This document shows, one piece after another, positions 43,712-53,354 of a DNA stretch of 64,000 nt. Every line of letters starts with the position of its first letter. The first letter of the stretch is position 1. The position numbers and the translations under genes were made by a program. This stretch comes from Peptococcaceae bacterium UBA5767 (GTDB lineage Bacteria > Bacillota > TC1 > UBA5767), in NCBI GenBank assembly GCA_002418765.1, contig DIET01000014.1, positions 71,307-135,306 on the forward strand, given 5' to 3'. Below the pieces are notes generated by a model. It had not been told where the DNA came from, did not search any database, and was given only the letters and a program-made list of their open reading frames with translations.

Positions 43712-44716
43712 TTATTTGGCTTTTTTATTGCCCAACCAAGGCATCATTTTGCGCAATTTCGCTCCCGTTGTTTCGATTAAATGCTCCTCACCCATACGAT
43801 GCAAAGCTTTAAACTTCGGTCTACCAGCTTGATTCTCAGCTATATACTCTCTGGCAAACTCGCCTGACTGAATCTCAAATAAAATTTTCTTCATTTCTTT
43901 TTTGGTTTCATCTGTTACAATTCTGGGTCCTCTGGTAAGATCCCCATACTCAGCCGTATCACTAACAGAATACCTCATATTGCTTATACCCGCTTCGTAC
44001 ATCAAATCAACAATCAATTTAAGTTCATGCAGGCACTCAAAATAGGCAATTTCCGGTTTGTATCCAGCTTCAACCAACGTTTCAAAACCAGCTTGCACCA
44101 ATCGTGTCGTTCCACCACACAAGACAACCTGCTCACCGAACAAATCGGTTTCTGTCTCTTCCCTAAAGGTAGTTTCCAAAACGCCGGCTTTGGTATTTCC
44201 AATTCCTTTGGCATAAGACAAAGCCAAATCAAAAGCCTTTCCTGAAGGATTCTGGTGGACGGCAACCAAGGCGGGAACGCCAGCCCCTTCGGTGTACATT
44301 CTTCTTACCAAATGCCCCGGAGACTTAGGTGCAATCATAAAAACATCGACGTTTTCAGGTGGTGTAATTCTTCCAAAATGAATATTGAATCCATGCGCAA
44401 AGGCAAGAGCCTTCCCTTCACCAAGATAGGGGGCAATCTGCGTGTCGTAAACTTCTTTTTGAGATTCATCAGGGAGCAGAATCATGATAACATCAGCCCA
44501 TGCACAAGCTTCTTCTACTGTGCTCACATTCAATCCGTCCTGTTTCGCTTCATCCCAGCGCTTACTGGTTTTGCGTAAACCCACCTTGACCTCTACTCCA
44601 CTATCATGCAAACTAAGCGCATGTGCATGTCCTTGACTCCCATATCCCAGCACAGCTACTTTTTTCGACTTGATGATGTTTAGATCTGCATCATTCTCGT
44701 AGTACATTTTAACCAT
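43712..44716 (-). CDS. ilvC: Ketol-acid reductoisomerase
   Basis: 334 residues, class I (short) Ilv[18 protein letters not shown] is the NADPH-binding motif, [13 protein letters not shown] and [14 protein letters not shown] carry metal and catalytic residues, and the C-terminal knotted domain is complete. It performs the second step of valine/isoleucine synthesis. No other ilv gene is nearby. GGAGGG sets the ATG at 44716. Confidence 0.97.
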   Translation of the reverse strand: MVKMYYENDADLNIIKSKKVAVLGYGSQGHAHALSLHDSGVEVKVGLRKTSKRWDEAKQDGLNVSTVEEACAWADVIMILLPDESQKEVYDTQIAPYLGEGKALAFAHGFNIHFGRITPPENVDVFMIAPKSPGHLVRRMYTEGAGVPALVAVHQNPSGKAFDLALSYAKGIGNTKAGVLETTFREETETDLFGEQVVLCGGTTRLVQAGFETLVEAGYKPEIAYFECLHELKLIVDLMYEAGISNMRYSVSDTAEYGDLTRGPRIVTDETKKEMKKILFEIQSGEFAREYIAENQAGRPKFKALHRMGEEHLIETTGAKLRKMMPWLGNKKAK

Positions 44717-44761
44717 AATACCCTCCAAAATTCTAACATAATTTATTCATAAAATACTGCA

Positions 44762-45910
44762 TCACTCCAAGGTTACTCTATCAGCCAATTGAATCGTACG
44801 TTCTAAATATTCCCATCCATCTTGGGCCAGTCTGCGATCTTCTGAACCGAAGAGGTCATTGTCCTCAATATCAAGCGATCCAAGAAAATATGGACGATTT
44901 CCCTCATTGGATCTATACGTGAACACGGGCAAATATTCTGTCTGTTGAACGGTTATGCTTCCATCAATGAAATCTTTAACAATGGAAAATGTGTAAATCA
45001 TACCTGTTCTTCGTTTCGCACCATTTTGAGCTGAAATAAAGTTCCCTAAAGAATATACTACTATATTATCACCTATAAATCCATCTGTTTGTACAACATG
45101 CGGATGAGAACCAACAACAATGTCCGCTCCTTGTTCAATCAGCAAGGTTGAAAGATTAATCTGAAACACATTGGGCTGTTCCTGATACTCCGTACCAAAA
45201 TGCAAGAAAACCATAACAAATTCCGCATTTTGCTGTGCGCGAAGGACATCTTCAATCAATCGCTTTTCATCGAGCATATTGATCCGATAAGACTGGTCAT
45301 CGGGCAGAAACAATCCATTGGTTCCATAGGTGCCTGTAATCAAAGCAAATCTTGTTGTATCCAGGTCGAAATATGTCACCGTGTCATCATCGGGGTGAAT
45401 CCTGCTGCCGGCATAACGCATGCCTGTTTCCTCAATAATTTGTCTTGTGCGTATCAAACCAGCCAATCCCTTGTCCAATACATGGTTGTTGCAGTGAACC
45501 AGCAAATCTACTCCAGCTTCTCTTAGGGCTACAGCCAATTCATCTGGTGCATTAAATCTGGGATAACCAGAGTAAATGGCATCAGATCCTGCCAGTGTGG
45601 TTTCTAAATTGCCAATGACATAATCGGAATGCTTCAGATACGATTGCACGTAGGCAAAGGAAGGAGAAAAATCATAGCTGCCATCAATTTTTTTTGCACC
45701 GATGATTTGAGTGTCATGGACCATGATATCACCCAAAAAACTAATTTCCCACTCCTGTTTAGACTGTTGCCGACTATACGAAGTAGGATGCATCTGCCAG
45801 GTAGATACATAGGGTGCATGGGTAGACAATGAACGTGGATATAGACCTACTACCAACATCAATACCAGTAACCCCAGCACAATGAATATTATTAAACGCC
45901 CGGCCTTCAT
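44762..45910 (-). CDS. CapA/PGA_cap family metallophosphatase-like protein, membrane-anchored
   Basis: 382 residues. An N-terminal membrane helix (LIIFIVLGLLVLMLVVGL, about 6-23) is followed by an outward-facing domain: FLGDIMVHDTQI, GNLETTLAG, HCNNHVLDKGLAGL, VFLHFGTEYQE and GADIVVGSHPHVVQ, the metallophosphoesterase-like blocks of the CapA family. In Bacillus CapA takes part in poly-gamma-glutamate export, but stand-alone homologues like this are widespread and uncharacterised. No capB/C genes are near. Confidence 0.9.
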   Translation of the reverse strand: MKAGRLIIFIVLGLLVLMLVVGLYPRSLSTHAPYVSTWQMHPTSYSRQQSKQEWEISFLGDIMVHDTQIIGAKKIDGSYDFSPSFAYVQSYLKHSDYVIGNLETTLAGSDAIYSGYPRFNAPDELAVALREAGVDLLVHCNNHVLDKGLAGLIRTRQIIEETGMRYAGSRIHPDDDTVTYFDLDTTRFALITGTYGTNGLFLPDDQSYRINMLDEKRLIEDVLRAQQNAEFVMVFLHFGTEYQEQPNVFQINLSTLLIEQGADIVVGSHPHVVQTDGFIGDNIVVYSLGNFISAQNGAKRRTGMIYTFSIVKDFIDGSITVQQTEYLPVFTYRSNEGNRPYFLGSLDIEDNDLFGSEDRRLAQDGWEYLERTIQLADRVTLE

Positions 45911-45916
45911 CCTGCA

Positions 45917-46414
45917 TCAACTCCTAAAATTGATGAATTGCAATGGTATTTCCCATTCCTTTTCTTTCAGAGCTGTGATCACTTCTTGTAGATCATCTCT
46001 GTTTTTACCGGAAACTCTGACATGCTCATCTTGAATTTGAGATTGAACCTTAAGCTTTAAATTTTTAATGTATTGTACAATCATTTTGGCGTGCTCTTTA
46101 TCAATCCCTGATTGCACTGTTAAAACCTGTTTGTAACGACTGCCCCCAGCTGGTTCAATCTTACCAGGCTTCATTGCCCGAATGTCGATGCCCCTTTTTA
46201 CCAGCTTGGATTGTAAAATATCCAATATTGCGCCAACTTGATATTCACTACTGGCATTCATGGTGATTTGATCTTTACGGTCAAATTCTATGGTCGAATT
46301 TGAGCCCTTGAAATCATAACGCTGGATTATTTCCTTTGTAGTCTGATTCACTGCATTGTCCACTTCCTGCAAATCAATTTCAGAAACTACGTCAAATGAA
46401 CTATCTTTTGCCAT
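45917..46414 (-). CDS. yajQ: YajQ family nucleotide-binding protein
   Basis: 165 residues, full length: SSFDVVSEIDLQEVDNAVNQ at the N terminus, IIQRYDFKGS and the C-terminal SGKNRDDLQEVI. Two similar alpha/beta domains. Relatives bind c-di-GMP (Xanthomonas) or tRNA/GTP. The role here is unknown. GGGAGG lies before the ATG; the gene starts inside the end of rluB. Confidence 0.94.
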   Translation of the reverse strand: MAKDSSFDVVSEIDLQEVDNAVNQTTKEIIQRYDFKGSNSTIEFDRKDQITMNASSEYQVGAILDILQSKLVKRGIDIRAMKPGKIEPAGGSRYKQVLTVQSGIDKEHAKMIVQYIKNLKLKVQSQIQDEHVRVSGKNRDDLQEVITALKEKEWEIPLQFINFRS

Positions 46415-47159
46415 ATTGTCCTCCCTTTGGTTTGGCTTGCTTTTTTGCCTTCAAAGCCAGTATCTCTGATTTTTTTAAATGTCTATACTTCCCTCTAGGA
46501 ATTCCTTTTTTGGTGATGGATCCGATCTGGGTTCTGACCAAACGAATCACATCAAATCCAAGCACTTCAAACATCCTTCGTACCTGTCTGTATTTTCCTT
46601 CATGGATGATCAGTTCAACCACACTTCTATCTTTGCTTTCCTCCAGTACTGCTACTTCAGCCGGTGCCGTAATGTAATCGTCAATGGCGATGCCTTTTCT
46701 CAACTGGGCCACGTTCTCAAGACTTAAAATGCCATTGATGGTTGCCAAATATGTTTTTTTCAATTCCTTGCTGGGATGTGTCATGGCATAAGTGAAATCA
46801 CCATCATTGGTCATCAATAAAAGACCTTCGGTATTGTAATCCAAACGCCCTACAGGATACAAGCGCTGAGGAATATCAGAAATCAACTCCATCACCGTCT
46901 TGCGGCCCTTATCATCATGACTTGTACACAAATAACCTTTTGGTTTGTTGAGTGCCAGGTAAACAAGTTGGATACGACCACCAATTTTTTTGCCATTCAC
47001 TTCCACTTGATCTTTGCCAGGAATGATTTTTCTGCCCAATTCTGTAACCACACTCTGATTCACCCGAACTAGACCTTGCAATATCATTTCCTCACTCTTT
47101 CGTCTGGAAGCAACACCTTGATCGGCCATATATTTTTGTAATCTGATTTCCTGGGTCAT
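46401..47159 (-). CDS. rluB: 23S rRNA pseudouridine synthase, RsuA/RluB family
   Basis: 252 residues. N-terminal S4 domain (RLQKYMADQGVASRRKSEEMI), catalytic motif VGRLDYNTEGLLLMTNDG with the invariant Asp, and the C-terminal HEGKYRQVRRMFEVLG. It most likely modifies 23S rRNA position 2605; RsuA/RluE-type specificity cannot be fully ruled out. It overlaps rnhB by an ATGA. Confidence 0.92.
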   Translation of the reverse strand: MTQEIRLQKYMADQGVASRRKSEEMILQGLVRVNQSVVTELGRKIIPGKDQVEVNGKKIGGRIQLVYLALNKPKGYLCTSHDDKGRKTVMELISDIPQRLYPVGRLDYNTEGLLLMTNDGDFTYAMTHPSKELKKTYLATINGILSLENVAQLRKGIAIDDYITAPAEVAVLEESKDRSVVELIIHEGKYRQVRRMFEVLGFDVIRLVRTQIGSITKKGIPRGKYRHLKKSEILALKAKKQAKPKGGQYGKR

Positions 47160-47911
47160 ATTTTCATCACTTTCTTGAGGAAGCTCTGCCGATGTACGAT
47201 ACTCGGACCATAACGTTTGATCGCCTCTATATGCTCTTTGGTGCCATATCCTTTGTGCTGATCAAAACCATATTGCGGGTATGACTCATGAATCGACAAC
47301 ATGATTTCATCTCTACGTTCTTTCGCTATGATGGATGCAGCGGCGATGGATGCTGATTCATTGTCACCACCGATGATCGGCTTGATCATAACGTTTTCAA
47401 TGCCAGGATTGCCATGACCATCCACCAAAACAATGTCCCCTTGAATGGACAATGAACGATAAGCTCTTTGCATTGCCAAATAAGTAGCCTGTAAAATATT
47501 AACTGCTTCAATTTCCTCTACACTGGCATATCCCCAACCGACAGAAAGCGCCCGGGCTTCAATTTCTTTTCGAATGTTTTTTCGTTCATCATGTTTGATT
47601 TTCTTGCTGTCGCGCAATCCCTTTACATACAATCCAAGAGGCAATATGACAGCTGCAGCATAGACTGGACCAGCCAATGGTCCCCTTCCTGCTTCATCGA
47701 TTCCCACAGACAAGCCAAATTCCAGCCCTTTCATTTCATGACGATACAATGTGAGTAGGCGTGATCGTTCTTCTTGTTCAACAAGATATTTCTTTTGTCT
47801 TTTTTCATACACTTTTTGTACATTGGTACGATGATCATGTTGGATGGCTTCGAGTAGGGTCGGATTGATATATTGAGATTGCAATATAGCTTCTATATCC
47901 TTTTGTTTCAT
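47156..47911 (-). CDS. rnhB: Ribonuclease HII
   Basis: 251 residues. GIDEAGRGPLAGPVYAAAVIL carries the first catalytic DE pair, LVDGHGNPGI and AAASIIAKERRDEIM the others, and YPQYGFDQHKGYGT the family C-terminal block. It cleaves RNA in RNA/DNA hybrids, including single ribonucleotides. The longer N-terminal region (about 70 residues) is typical of Bacillota RNase HII. It overlaps rbgA by an ATGA. Confidence 0.96.
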   Translation of the reverse strand: MKQKDIEAILQSQYINPTLLEAIQHDHRTNVQKVYEKRQKKYLVEQEERSRLLTLYRHEMKGLEFGLSVGIDEAGRGPLAGPVYAAAVILPLGLYVKGLRDSKKIKHDERKNIRKEIEARALSVGWGYASVEEIEAVNILQATYLAMQRAYRSLSIQGDIVLVDGHGNPGIENVMIKPIIGGDNESASIAAASIIAKERRDEIMLSIHESYPQYGFDQHKGYGTKEHIEAIKRYGPSIVHRQSFLKKVMKI

Positions 47912-48771
47912 GCGTGTTCCTCAAGCGTAGGCGGATCATCCAATGTAAAGCATCCCATTTTGGAGGTCTGAAAATCATGTAACAATTTCAGGGATGTTCT
48001 CTCCATTTCAATCTCACCCTTCTTATCTAGGAAGCGGCACGAACTTCCTATTTCTTCCAATATGTAGTGATTTTCTCGATCTAAATGCTGAACCCCGTAA
48101 ACTCGATTGAGCGTCAAGGGATAATGGGTTCGCAGAAAATCAATCAAACGATCAGCTGCTTCCTCAATATTGAAAATCCGCTCACTGATGGCACCGGTAA
48201 AGGCCAAATACTCACCAATTTGGGGGTCTTCAAAACGAGGCCATAGAATTCCCGGAGTATCCATCAGTTCAATGTTGGATAGCAACCGTACCCATTGATT
48301 TCCTTTGGTCACGCCTGGTTTGTTACCCGTTCTGGTACTGCCTCTTTTGACCATGGCGTTGATAAACGAAGATTTGCCCACATTGGGAATGCCAATCACC
48401 ATGGCTCGGACAGGTCTTGGCAGCAAACCTTTCGCTACTCGTTTGGCCATGATTTCTTTTCCAGCCAAATGAACCGCTTGCATCACTTCTTTGATACCTT
48501 TACGCTGCAAACTGTCGGTACGAATAACAGCAAAAGCTGTCTCCTTGAACTTCTTCTCCCATGGTATCAGACGATCCAGGTCACATAAGTCAACCTTATT
48601 CAATATGATAATACGAGGTTTATATTGAGCCAATGCAATCAAATCCTGATTGGCAGATGAAAATGGGATCCTTGCATCACGAATTTCCAAAATGACATCG
48701 ACTGCTTTTAATTGTTCCGCCAAAAGTCGCTTGGCTTTGGCCATGTGTCCTGGATACCATTGAATATGCAT
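47908..48771 (-). CDS. rbgA: Ribosome biogenesis GTPase RbgA (YlqF)
   Basis: 287 residues, circularly permuted GTPase: NKVD (G4) near 60, then IGIPNVGKSSFINAM (G1) near 125 and DTPGILWPR (G3). The N terminus MHIQWYPGHMAKAKRLL is the family signature and fixes the ATG at 48771, after TAGGAG. RbgA is needed for late 50S assembly. It is followed by rnhB in the standard order. Confidence 0.96.
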   Translation of the reverse strand: MHIQWYPGHMAKAKRLLAEQLKAVDVILEIRDARIPFSSANQDLIALAQYKPRIIILNKVDLCDLDRLIPWEKKFKETAFAVIRTDSLQRKGIKEVMQAVHLAGKEIMAKRVAKGLLPRPVRAMVIGIPNVGKSSFINAMVKRGSTRTGNKPGVTKGNQWVRLLSNIELMDTPGILWPRFEDPQIGEYLAFTGAISERIFNIEEAADRLIDFLRTHYPLTLNRVYGVQHLDRENHYILEEIGSSCRFLDKKGEIEMERTSLKLLHDFQTSKMGCFTLDDPPTLEEHA

Positions 48772-48782
48772 ACATTCTCCTA

Positions 48783-49352
48783 TTACTTGATCTGACCGGC
48801 ATTGGCCAGTGGCCAATAAATGGCGATTGCTTTTCCTATAAAATTATCTTCTGGGATAAAACCCCAATATCTTGAATCTGCGCTATATTGTCGATTGTCC
48901 CCCATACCAAAATAACTGCCTTCCGGTATGACAAATGGTCCCAATTGTTCATACGAATGATCTTGTTTAAGATAGGGTTCATGCAACTGTTCTCCATTGA
49001 TATAAATGCCATCATCTTGTATTTCGAACGTATCTCCAGGCAGTCCAATCATGCGTTTTACATAAATGATATCCGGATCCAAAGGATAACGAAATACCAT
49101 AATGTCGCCCCGTTCAATTTCACCATATCGCATGAACAGTTCATTTACGATAATTCGATCATCCACCTTCAAGGTAGGCACCATTGAAGTGGTCGGCACC
49201 CAAAAAGGCTGAAAAATAAAAGTTCGGATAACAAAAGCAATCAAAAAAGCGATAACGATAGCCTGAACTAATTCCAGAAGGGGATGTTTTTTTTGTTCCA
49301 CTTCATTTCCTGCCATGTTTGTCTCATCATTATTTTTCCGTTCTAATTCCAT
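48783..49352 (-). CDS. lepB: Signal peptidase I
   Basis: 189 residues. One membrane helix (about 29-48), catalytic S56 in TTSMVPTL and K99 in YVKRMIGLPGD, then GDNRQYSADSRYWGFIP (box E). It releases exported proteins from the membrane. The single N-terminal helix is typical of Gram-positive SipS type. It has its own promoter between rplS and lepB. Confidence 0.96.
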   Translation of the reverse strand: MELERKNNDETNMAGNEVEQKKHPLLELVQAIVIAFLIAFVIRTFIFQPFWVPTTSMVPTLKVDDRIIVNELFMRYGEIERGDIMVFRYPLDPDIIYVKRMIGLPGDTFEIQDDGIYINGEQLHEPYLKQDHSYEQLGPFVIPEGSYFGMGDNRQYSADSRYWGFIPEDNFIGKAIAIYWPLANAGQIK

Positions 49353-49389
49353 GCTTTTCCCTTTCTGGTGATTGGCTTATCTGCATTTC

Positions 49390-49418
49390 AATATATCATT
49401 CTCACTCGACAATAACAA
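49390..49418 (-). promoter_or_regulatory. Promoter of lepB-rbgA-rnhB
   Basis: On the minus strand TTGTTA (49418-49413), 17-base spacer, TATATT (49395-49390). Confidence 0.6.
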
Positions 49419-49420
49419 GG

Positions 49421-49444
49421 TAAGGACCGGCTAACCGGTCCTTA
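49421..49444 (-). terminator. Terminator after rplS
   Basis: Ten-base-pair stem TAAGGACCGG/CCGGTCCTTA with a four-base loop, beginning two bases past rplS on the minus strand. A short T-containing tract follows. Confidence 0.75.
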
Positions 49445-49446
49445 AA

Positions 49447-49788
49447 CTACTTTCTATCTCTGATTCTGGCTGCTTTTCCGGTTCTGGTGCGCAAATAGTA
49501 AATCTTTGCTCTTCTAACCCTACCTCTACGAAGTACTTTTACGGAAGCGATCCTAGGCGAATGCAAAGGAAATACCCGTTCGACACCAACTCCGTATGAA
49601 ATTCTTCTGACGGTGAAATTTTCTTGAATGCCACCACCTTGTTTGGCTATCACGATACCAGTAAAATCCTGGATTCTTTCTTTGGTGCCCTCAACGACTT
49701 TTACGCTTACCGTTACCGTATCACCAGGTTGGAATTCAGGAATGTCAGTTCTCTTTTGTTCTTCATCGATTGCTTTGATAATATCCAT
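49447..49788 (-). CDS. rplS: 50S ribosomal protein L19
   Basis: 113 residues, standard length: [29 protein letters not shown] and [14 protein letters not shown] are the signature. L19 lies at the 30S-50S interface. AAAGGAGG precedes the ATG. It is the last gene of the ylxM-ffh-rpsP-khpA-rimM-trmD-rplS operon. Confidence 0.97.
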   Translation of the reverse strand: MDIIKAIDEEQKRTDIPEFQPGDTVTVSVKVVEGTKERIQDFTGIVIAKQGGGIQENFTVRRISYGVGVERVFPLHSPRIASVKVLRRGRVRRAKIYYLRTRTGKAARIRDRK

Positions 49789-49803
49789 GGTTGTCCTCCT
49801 TTC

Positions 49804-50499
49804 CTACAACTTGTCTTTTTTATCCAATAATTCAGGTCTTCTAGCCCTGGTTTTTAAAATTGATTGCTCTTTTTTCCATTCCTCGATGGCCTTATGGTTT
49901 CCACTAAACAGCACCTCAGGAACAGACAGTCCACGAAACTCTCTGGGCTTGGTATATTGCGGATACTCCAAAAGATTTGAAGCAAAACTTTCACTGCTTA
50001 AACTTTCTTCATTTCCCAAAACACCCTTCACATGTCTGGAAACCGCCTCCATCAACACCATGGCAGGGATTTCTCCACCGAACAAAACGTAATCACCAAT
50101 AGAAATTTCCTCATCAACAAGTTCATCAATAACACGTTGATCTACACCTTCATACCGACCGCATAACAGAATCAAGCGATCGAACGTGGCTAACTCCAAC
50201 ACTTTGCTGTGGTCTAATCTTGTGCCAGTAGGAGTCAAGTAAATCGTTTTTATCGAATGGGTGTCACCATCTTTTAGAATGGCATCAAATGCTGAAAATA
50301 TAGGCTCAGGTTTAAGCAACATGCCTGAACCTCCACCATAAGGGGTGTCGTCTACTTTTTGGTGCTTGTCCTGACTGAAATCACGTATGTTGATTGTGCG
50401 AATATGCAATCGGCCGTTTTCTATGGCCTTTTGAATCAGACTTTCCTGAATAAAATTGGTAAATAAATCAGGGAATAACGTCAGCACATCAAAATTCAT
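49804..50499 (-). CDS. trmD: tRNA (guanine-N1)-methyltransferase TrmD
   Basis: 231 residues, SPOUT trefoil-knot fold. VDDTPYGGGSGMLLKPEPIF and LLCGRYEGVDQRV ... EEISIGDYVLFGGEIPAM are the SAM/tRNA-binding blocks. It makes m1G37 to prevent frameshifting. Eight bases follow the trmD-rimM junction; the TAGGAG site is clear. Confidence 0.97.
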   Translation of the reverse strand: MNFDVLTLFPDLFTNFIQESLIQKAIENGRLHIRTINIRDFSQDKHQKVDDTPYGGGSGMLLKPEPIFSAFDAILKDGDTHSIKTIYLTPTGTRLDHSKVLELATFDRLILLCGRYEGVDQRVIDELVDEEISIGDYVLFGGEIPAMVLMEAVSRHVKGVLGNEESLSSESFASNLLEYPQYTKPREFRGLSVPEVLFSGNHKAIEEWKKEQSILKTRARRPELLDKKDKL

Positions 50500-50507
50500 A
50501 ATCGCTC

Positions 50508-51014
50508 CTAATCACGCAGTCCTTTCAATAGATGAACCATCATTCTTCGTTTGTCAAGGTCGACATGAAGTACAACTTCATCGATATTTGGGATTAAAAT
50601 CTCATGACCATCGCTATCCATAACACTGTATACATCTCGTGCCCCCGTTTCAATAATGGAGTCGATGCGCCCAAGATATTCATGTTCGTCCGTATAGACA
50701 TCGAGATCTTTCAGCTGATGCAAATAGTAAACACCGTCAGGCAGAGCGGGCAGTGCTTCCTGCGGAACGTACAAATACCTGCCTTTGAGATCATCCGCTT
50801 GATCTATGTGTGTAATGGTTTCAAACTCTACAAGCAACATTTGCTTGTGAATACGACTTCTTTTGATGTCAAGCGGTTGATACGCATGATTTGTTTCCAG
50901 AAAAAATTGTCTATAATGCAGCAAAAGATCTGGAGAATCCATCAGACACATCAACTTCACTTCACCATTGATTCCATGAGTGTTAATAATTTGCGCTACG
51001 ACAGCATAGTCCAT
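50508..51014 (-). CDS. rimM: 16S rRNA processing protein RimM
   Basis: 168 residues. RimM_N: VAQIINTHGINGEVKLMC; PRC-barrel C-terminal: GRIDSIIETGARDVYSV ... ILIPNIDEVV. It helps 30S head assembly. The ATG at 51014 gives the family N terminus MDYAVVAQI with GAGG upstream inside the end of khpA; a longer frame to 51038 is not supported. Confidence 0.95.
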   Translation of the reverse strand: MDYAVVAQIINTHGINGEVKLMCLMDSPDLLLHYRQFFLETNHAYQPLDIKRSRIHKQMLLVEFETITHIDQADDLKGRYLYVPQEALPALPDGVYYLHQLKDLDVYTDEHEYLGRIDSIIETGARDVYSVMDSDGHEILIPNIDEVVLHVDLDKRRMMVHLLKGLRD

Positions 51015-51015
51015 C

Positions 51016-51249
51016 TTAATCCTCGACGATTTCAACACTAACTTTTAGATTGTTGTTGATAGCAGCAGCCTTGACAACACTTCGAATAGCCTTGGCTATT
51101 CTTCCTTGTTTTCCGATAATTTTCCCCATATCCTCATTGGCAACCCTCAGTTCGATAACCATACCATCTTCATGCTTCGACGTGGTCACACGAACTTCCT
51201 CAGGATGTTCTACCAAAGATTTTGCAATGATTTCAACTAATTTTTCCAT
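51016..51249 (-). CDS. khpA: KH-domain RNA-binding protein KhpA (YlqC)
   Basis: 77 residues, a single KH domain with GKIIGKQGRIAKAIRS as the GXXG loop. KhpA with KhpB binds RNA and affects cell division and size in Bacillota. Two adjacent ATGs are possible; AGGAGG spacing favours 51249. It lies between rpsP and rimM, the standard place. Confidence 0.94.
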   Translation of the reverse strand: MEKLVEIIAKSLVEHPEEVRVTTSKHEDGMVIELRVANEDMGKIIGKQGRIAKAIRSVVKAAAINNNLKVSVEIVED

Positions 51250-51265
51250 CATTTCCTCCTAAAAA

Positions 51266-51523
51266 TCATTTCTTGTACTGTTGCCAAACGCCTGATTTCT
51301 TTAGCAAGGATTTTACAGTTTCTGATGGTTGAGCACCAGTTGATAACCACTTCAGTGCCTTCTCTTCATCGACTTTTAGTTCTTCTGGATTGCTGATGGG
51401 ATTGAAATAACCAATCTCCTCAATAAACCTTCCATCTCTAGGTGCTCTAGAATCTGCTACCACAATTCTATAAAAGGGAGCTTTTTTTGCGCCTAATCTT
51501 CTGAGTCTAATTCTTGTTGCCAT
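51266..51523 (-). CDS. rpsP: 30S ribosomal protein S16
   Basis: 85 residues beginning [26 protein letters not shown], the full family signature. The open frame extends three codons further to 51532, but GAGGAGGTG before the ATG at 51523 sets the start. Confidence 0.97.
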   Translation of the reverse strand: MATRIRLRRLGAKKAPFYRIVVADSRAPRDGRFIEEIGYFNPISNPEELKVDEEKALKWLSTGAQPSETVKSLLKKSGVWQQYKK

Positions 51524-51547
51524 TTGTTTCACCTCCTCTTTGCATTT

Positions 51548-52885
51548 TTATGAGAACAGACCTGGAATGCGGGGAATTTTTCCACCCTTACCCATTTGTC
51601 CGATTCTTTTCATCATTTTCTGTGTTTCTCCAAACTGTTTAAGCAAGGCATTGACTTGCTGCACAGTTGTCCCACTTCCACGAGCAATCCGCCTTCTTCG
51701 GCTGGCATCGATCAATGGGGGATTCTCTCGTTCTATCTTTGTCATAGATTGAATAATGGCCCTGTTGCGGCCTAAGCGCTTTTCGTCAATAGGCTGTTGT
51801 TTCATTTGCTTGGCCATCCCAGGGATCATGTTCATCATGTCTTCCATAGAACCCATGTTCTTCATATTCTCCATTTGTTCTAAAAAATCTTGGAGAGTAA
51901 ATGAAGATTTTCGGATTTTTTCTTCCAATTCCTTGGCCTTTTTTTCATCAAAATGTTCCTGTGCACGCTCAATAAGGGTGAGAACATCTCCCATACCAAG
52001 AATCCTCGATGCCATTCTCTCAGGATGAAAAGCTTCCAAATCTCCAATCTTTTCCCCTGTCCCCAAAAATTTGATCGGTTTCCCAGTCACAGCCTTGGCG
52101 GAAATGGCAGCGCCACCTCTAGCATCACCATCCATCTTGCTTAAAAGCAGACCATCAATATCGAGGCCTTGGTTGAAATGCTCAGCAACATGAAGGGCAT
52201 CCTGGCCTGTCATAGCATCCACCACCAAAAGAATCTCGTGTGGTTTGATCTCTTGTTTCATTTGTACCAGTTCATCCATCATCTGCTCGTCAATATGCAT
52301 ACGACCGGCCGTATCAACAAGGAGAATATCCACAGCCGATTTTTTGGCTTTTTCTATGGCTCCCTTGGCGATATCGACTGGACTTACCGAATCCCCCAGG
52401 AAAAAAACCGGAATATCCAGTGCTTCCCCTAGAACCTGTAATTGTTTGATAGCAGCAGGACGATAAACATCGCAGGCAGCCATCATCACTTTTTTATGCT
52501 CTTTCTTAAAGTGATTTGCCAATTTGGCACAAGTTGTTGATTTACCAGCACCTTGTAATCCACAAAGCATGATAATGGTCGGTGGGTTTGGTGACAAAAC
52601 AATACTCGCTTGTTCTTTGCCCATCATTGAGGTTAGCTCTTCATTCACAATCTTAATGACTTGCTGAGCCGGAGAAAGGCTCTCCATCACACGTTTGCCA
52701 ATGGCTTTTTCCTTGATGTCCTGCATCATGGACTTAACAACCTTATAATTAACGTCTGCTTCCAACAAGGCAATCTGAACTTCTTTCAATGCCTTCATTA
52801 CGTCATCTTCGCCAAGTGTTCCTTTTTTTTTCAGCCCAGCGAAGGCATGCTGTATTTTTTCACTCAAGGATGAGAAAATAGCCAT
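51548..52885 (-). CDS. ffh: Signal recognition particle protein Ffh
   Basis: 445 residues. N domain, then G domain with GLQGAGKSTTCAKLA (P-loop), DTAGR and SKMDGDARGGAA, then the methionine-rich M domain (about 300-440: MENMKNMGSMEDMMNMIPGM) that binds SRP RNA and signal peptides. The partner FtsY is encoded at 54674-55582. It sits after ylxM. Confidence 0.98.
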   Translation of the reverse strand: MAIFSSLSEKIQHAFAGLKKKGTLGEDDVMKALKEVQIALLEADVNYKVVKSMMQDIKEKAIGKRVMESLSPAQQVIKIVNEELTSMMGKEQASIVLSPNPPTIIMLCGLQGAGKSTTCAKLANHFKKEHKKVMMAACDVYRPAAIKQLQVLGEALDIPVFFLGDSVSPVDIAKGAIEKAKKSAVDILLVDTAGRMHIDEQMMDELVQMKQEIKPHEILLVVDAMTGQDALHVAEHFNQGLDIDGLLLSKMDGDARGGAAISAKAVTGKPIKFLGTGEKIGDLEAFHPERMASRILGMGDVLTLIERAQEHFDEKKAKELEEKIRKSSFTLQDFLEQMENMKNMGSMEDMMNMIPGMAKQMKQQPIDEKRLGRNRAIIQSMTKIERENPPLIDASRRRRIARGSGTTVQQVNALLKQFGETQKMMKRIGQMGKGGKIPRIPGLFS

Positions 52886-52895
52886 AGTTCCCCTT

Positions 52896-53231
52896 TTACA
52901 ATTCTTCCAATAATTTTTTACACATCAAAAGTGCATACTCTTGTCGTTCCGGTTGTGCGCTTTGAAGATTATCTACAATCGTCTTCATTTGACGTCCCAA
53001 TCTATTTTTTTGCTCGACCAATCCCAATTTACTCTCATACTCAGCCAGTACTTTTTCAGTTCGTTTGATCACATCATGTATCGCCTGACGGCTAACCTCT
53101 AATTCAGCAGAAATTTCCCCCAATGAAAAATCCTGAAGGTAATACAGCTCCATGATTTCCCATTGATGGTCTGTCAACAACACCTTATAGGCATCCAAAC
53201 AATCAATGATTCGTATTCTCGTTTCCAGCAT
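52896..53231 (-). CDS. ylxM: YlxM family helix-turn-helix protein
   Basis: 111 residues of the YlxM/p13 family. The sigma-70 region 4-like HTH is visible: DHQWEIMELYYLQDFSLGEISAELEVSRQAIHDVIKRTEK. It is encoded before ffh in most Bacillota and stimulates SRP in streptococci. A basic/glutamate-rich helical tail follows. First gene of its operon, behind a consensus promoter. Confidence 0.95.
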   Translation of the reverse strand: MLETRIRIIDCLDAYKVLLTDHQWEIMELYYLQDFSLGEISAELEVSRQAIHDVIKRTEKVLAEYESKLGLVEQKNRLGRQMKTIVDNLQSAQPERQEYALLMCKKLLEEL

Positions 53232-53271
53232 GTTGTCTCCCTGTAAAGACTTATTTCTTTACACTACACGC

Positions 53272-53300
53272 ATCATACGTCAAGGTTCAATCCTTGTCAA
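53272..53300 (-). promoter_or_regulatory. Promoter of the ylxM-ffh-...-rplS operon
   Basis: On the minus strand TTGACA (53300-53295), 17-base spacer, TATGAT (53277-53272), about 40 bases before ylxM. The spacer contains an inverted repeat CAAGG-N6-CCTTG. The rest of the 123-base gap holds no clear terminator for the upstream gene. Confidence 0.85.
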
Positions 53301-53354
53301 CCTTAAAACGAATATTATTATTCCTTTTGACACTCATGTCCTTGCACCGAAAAC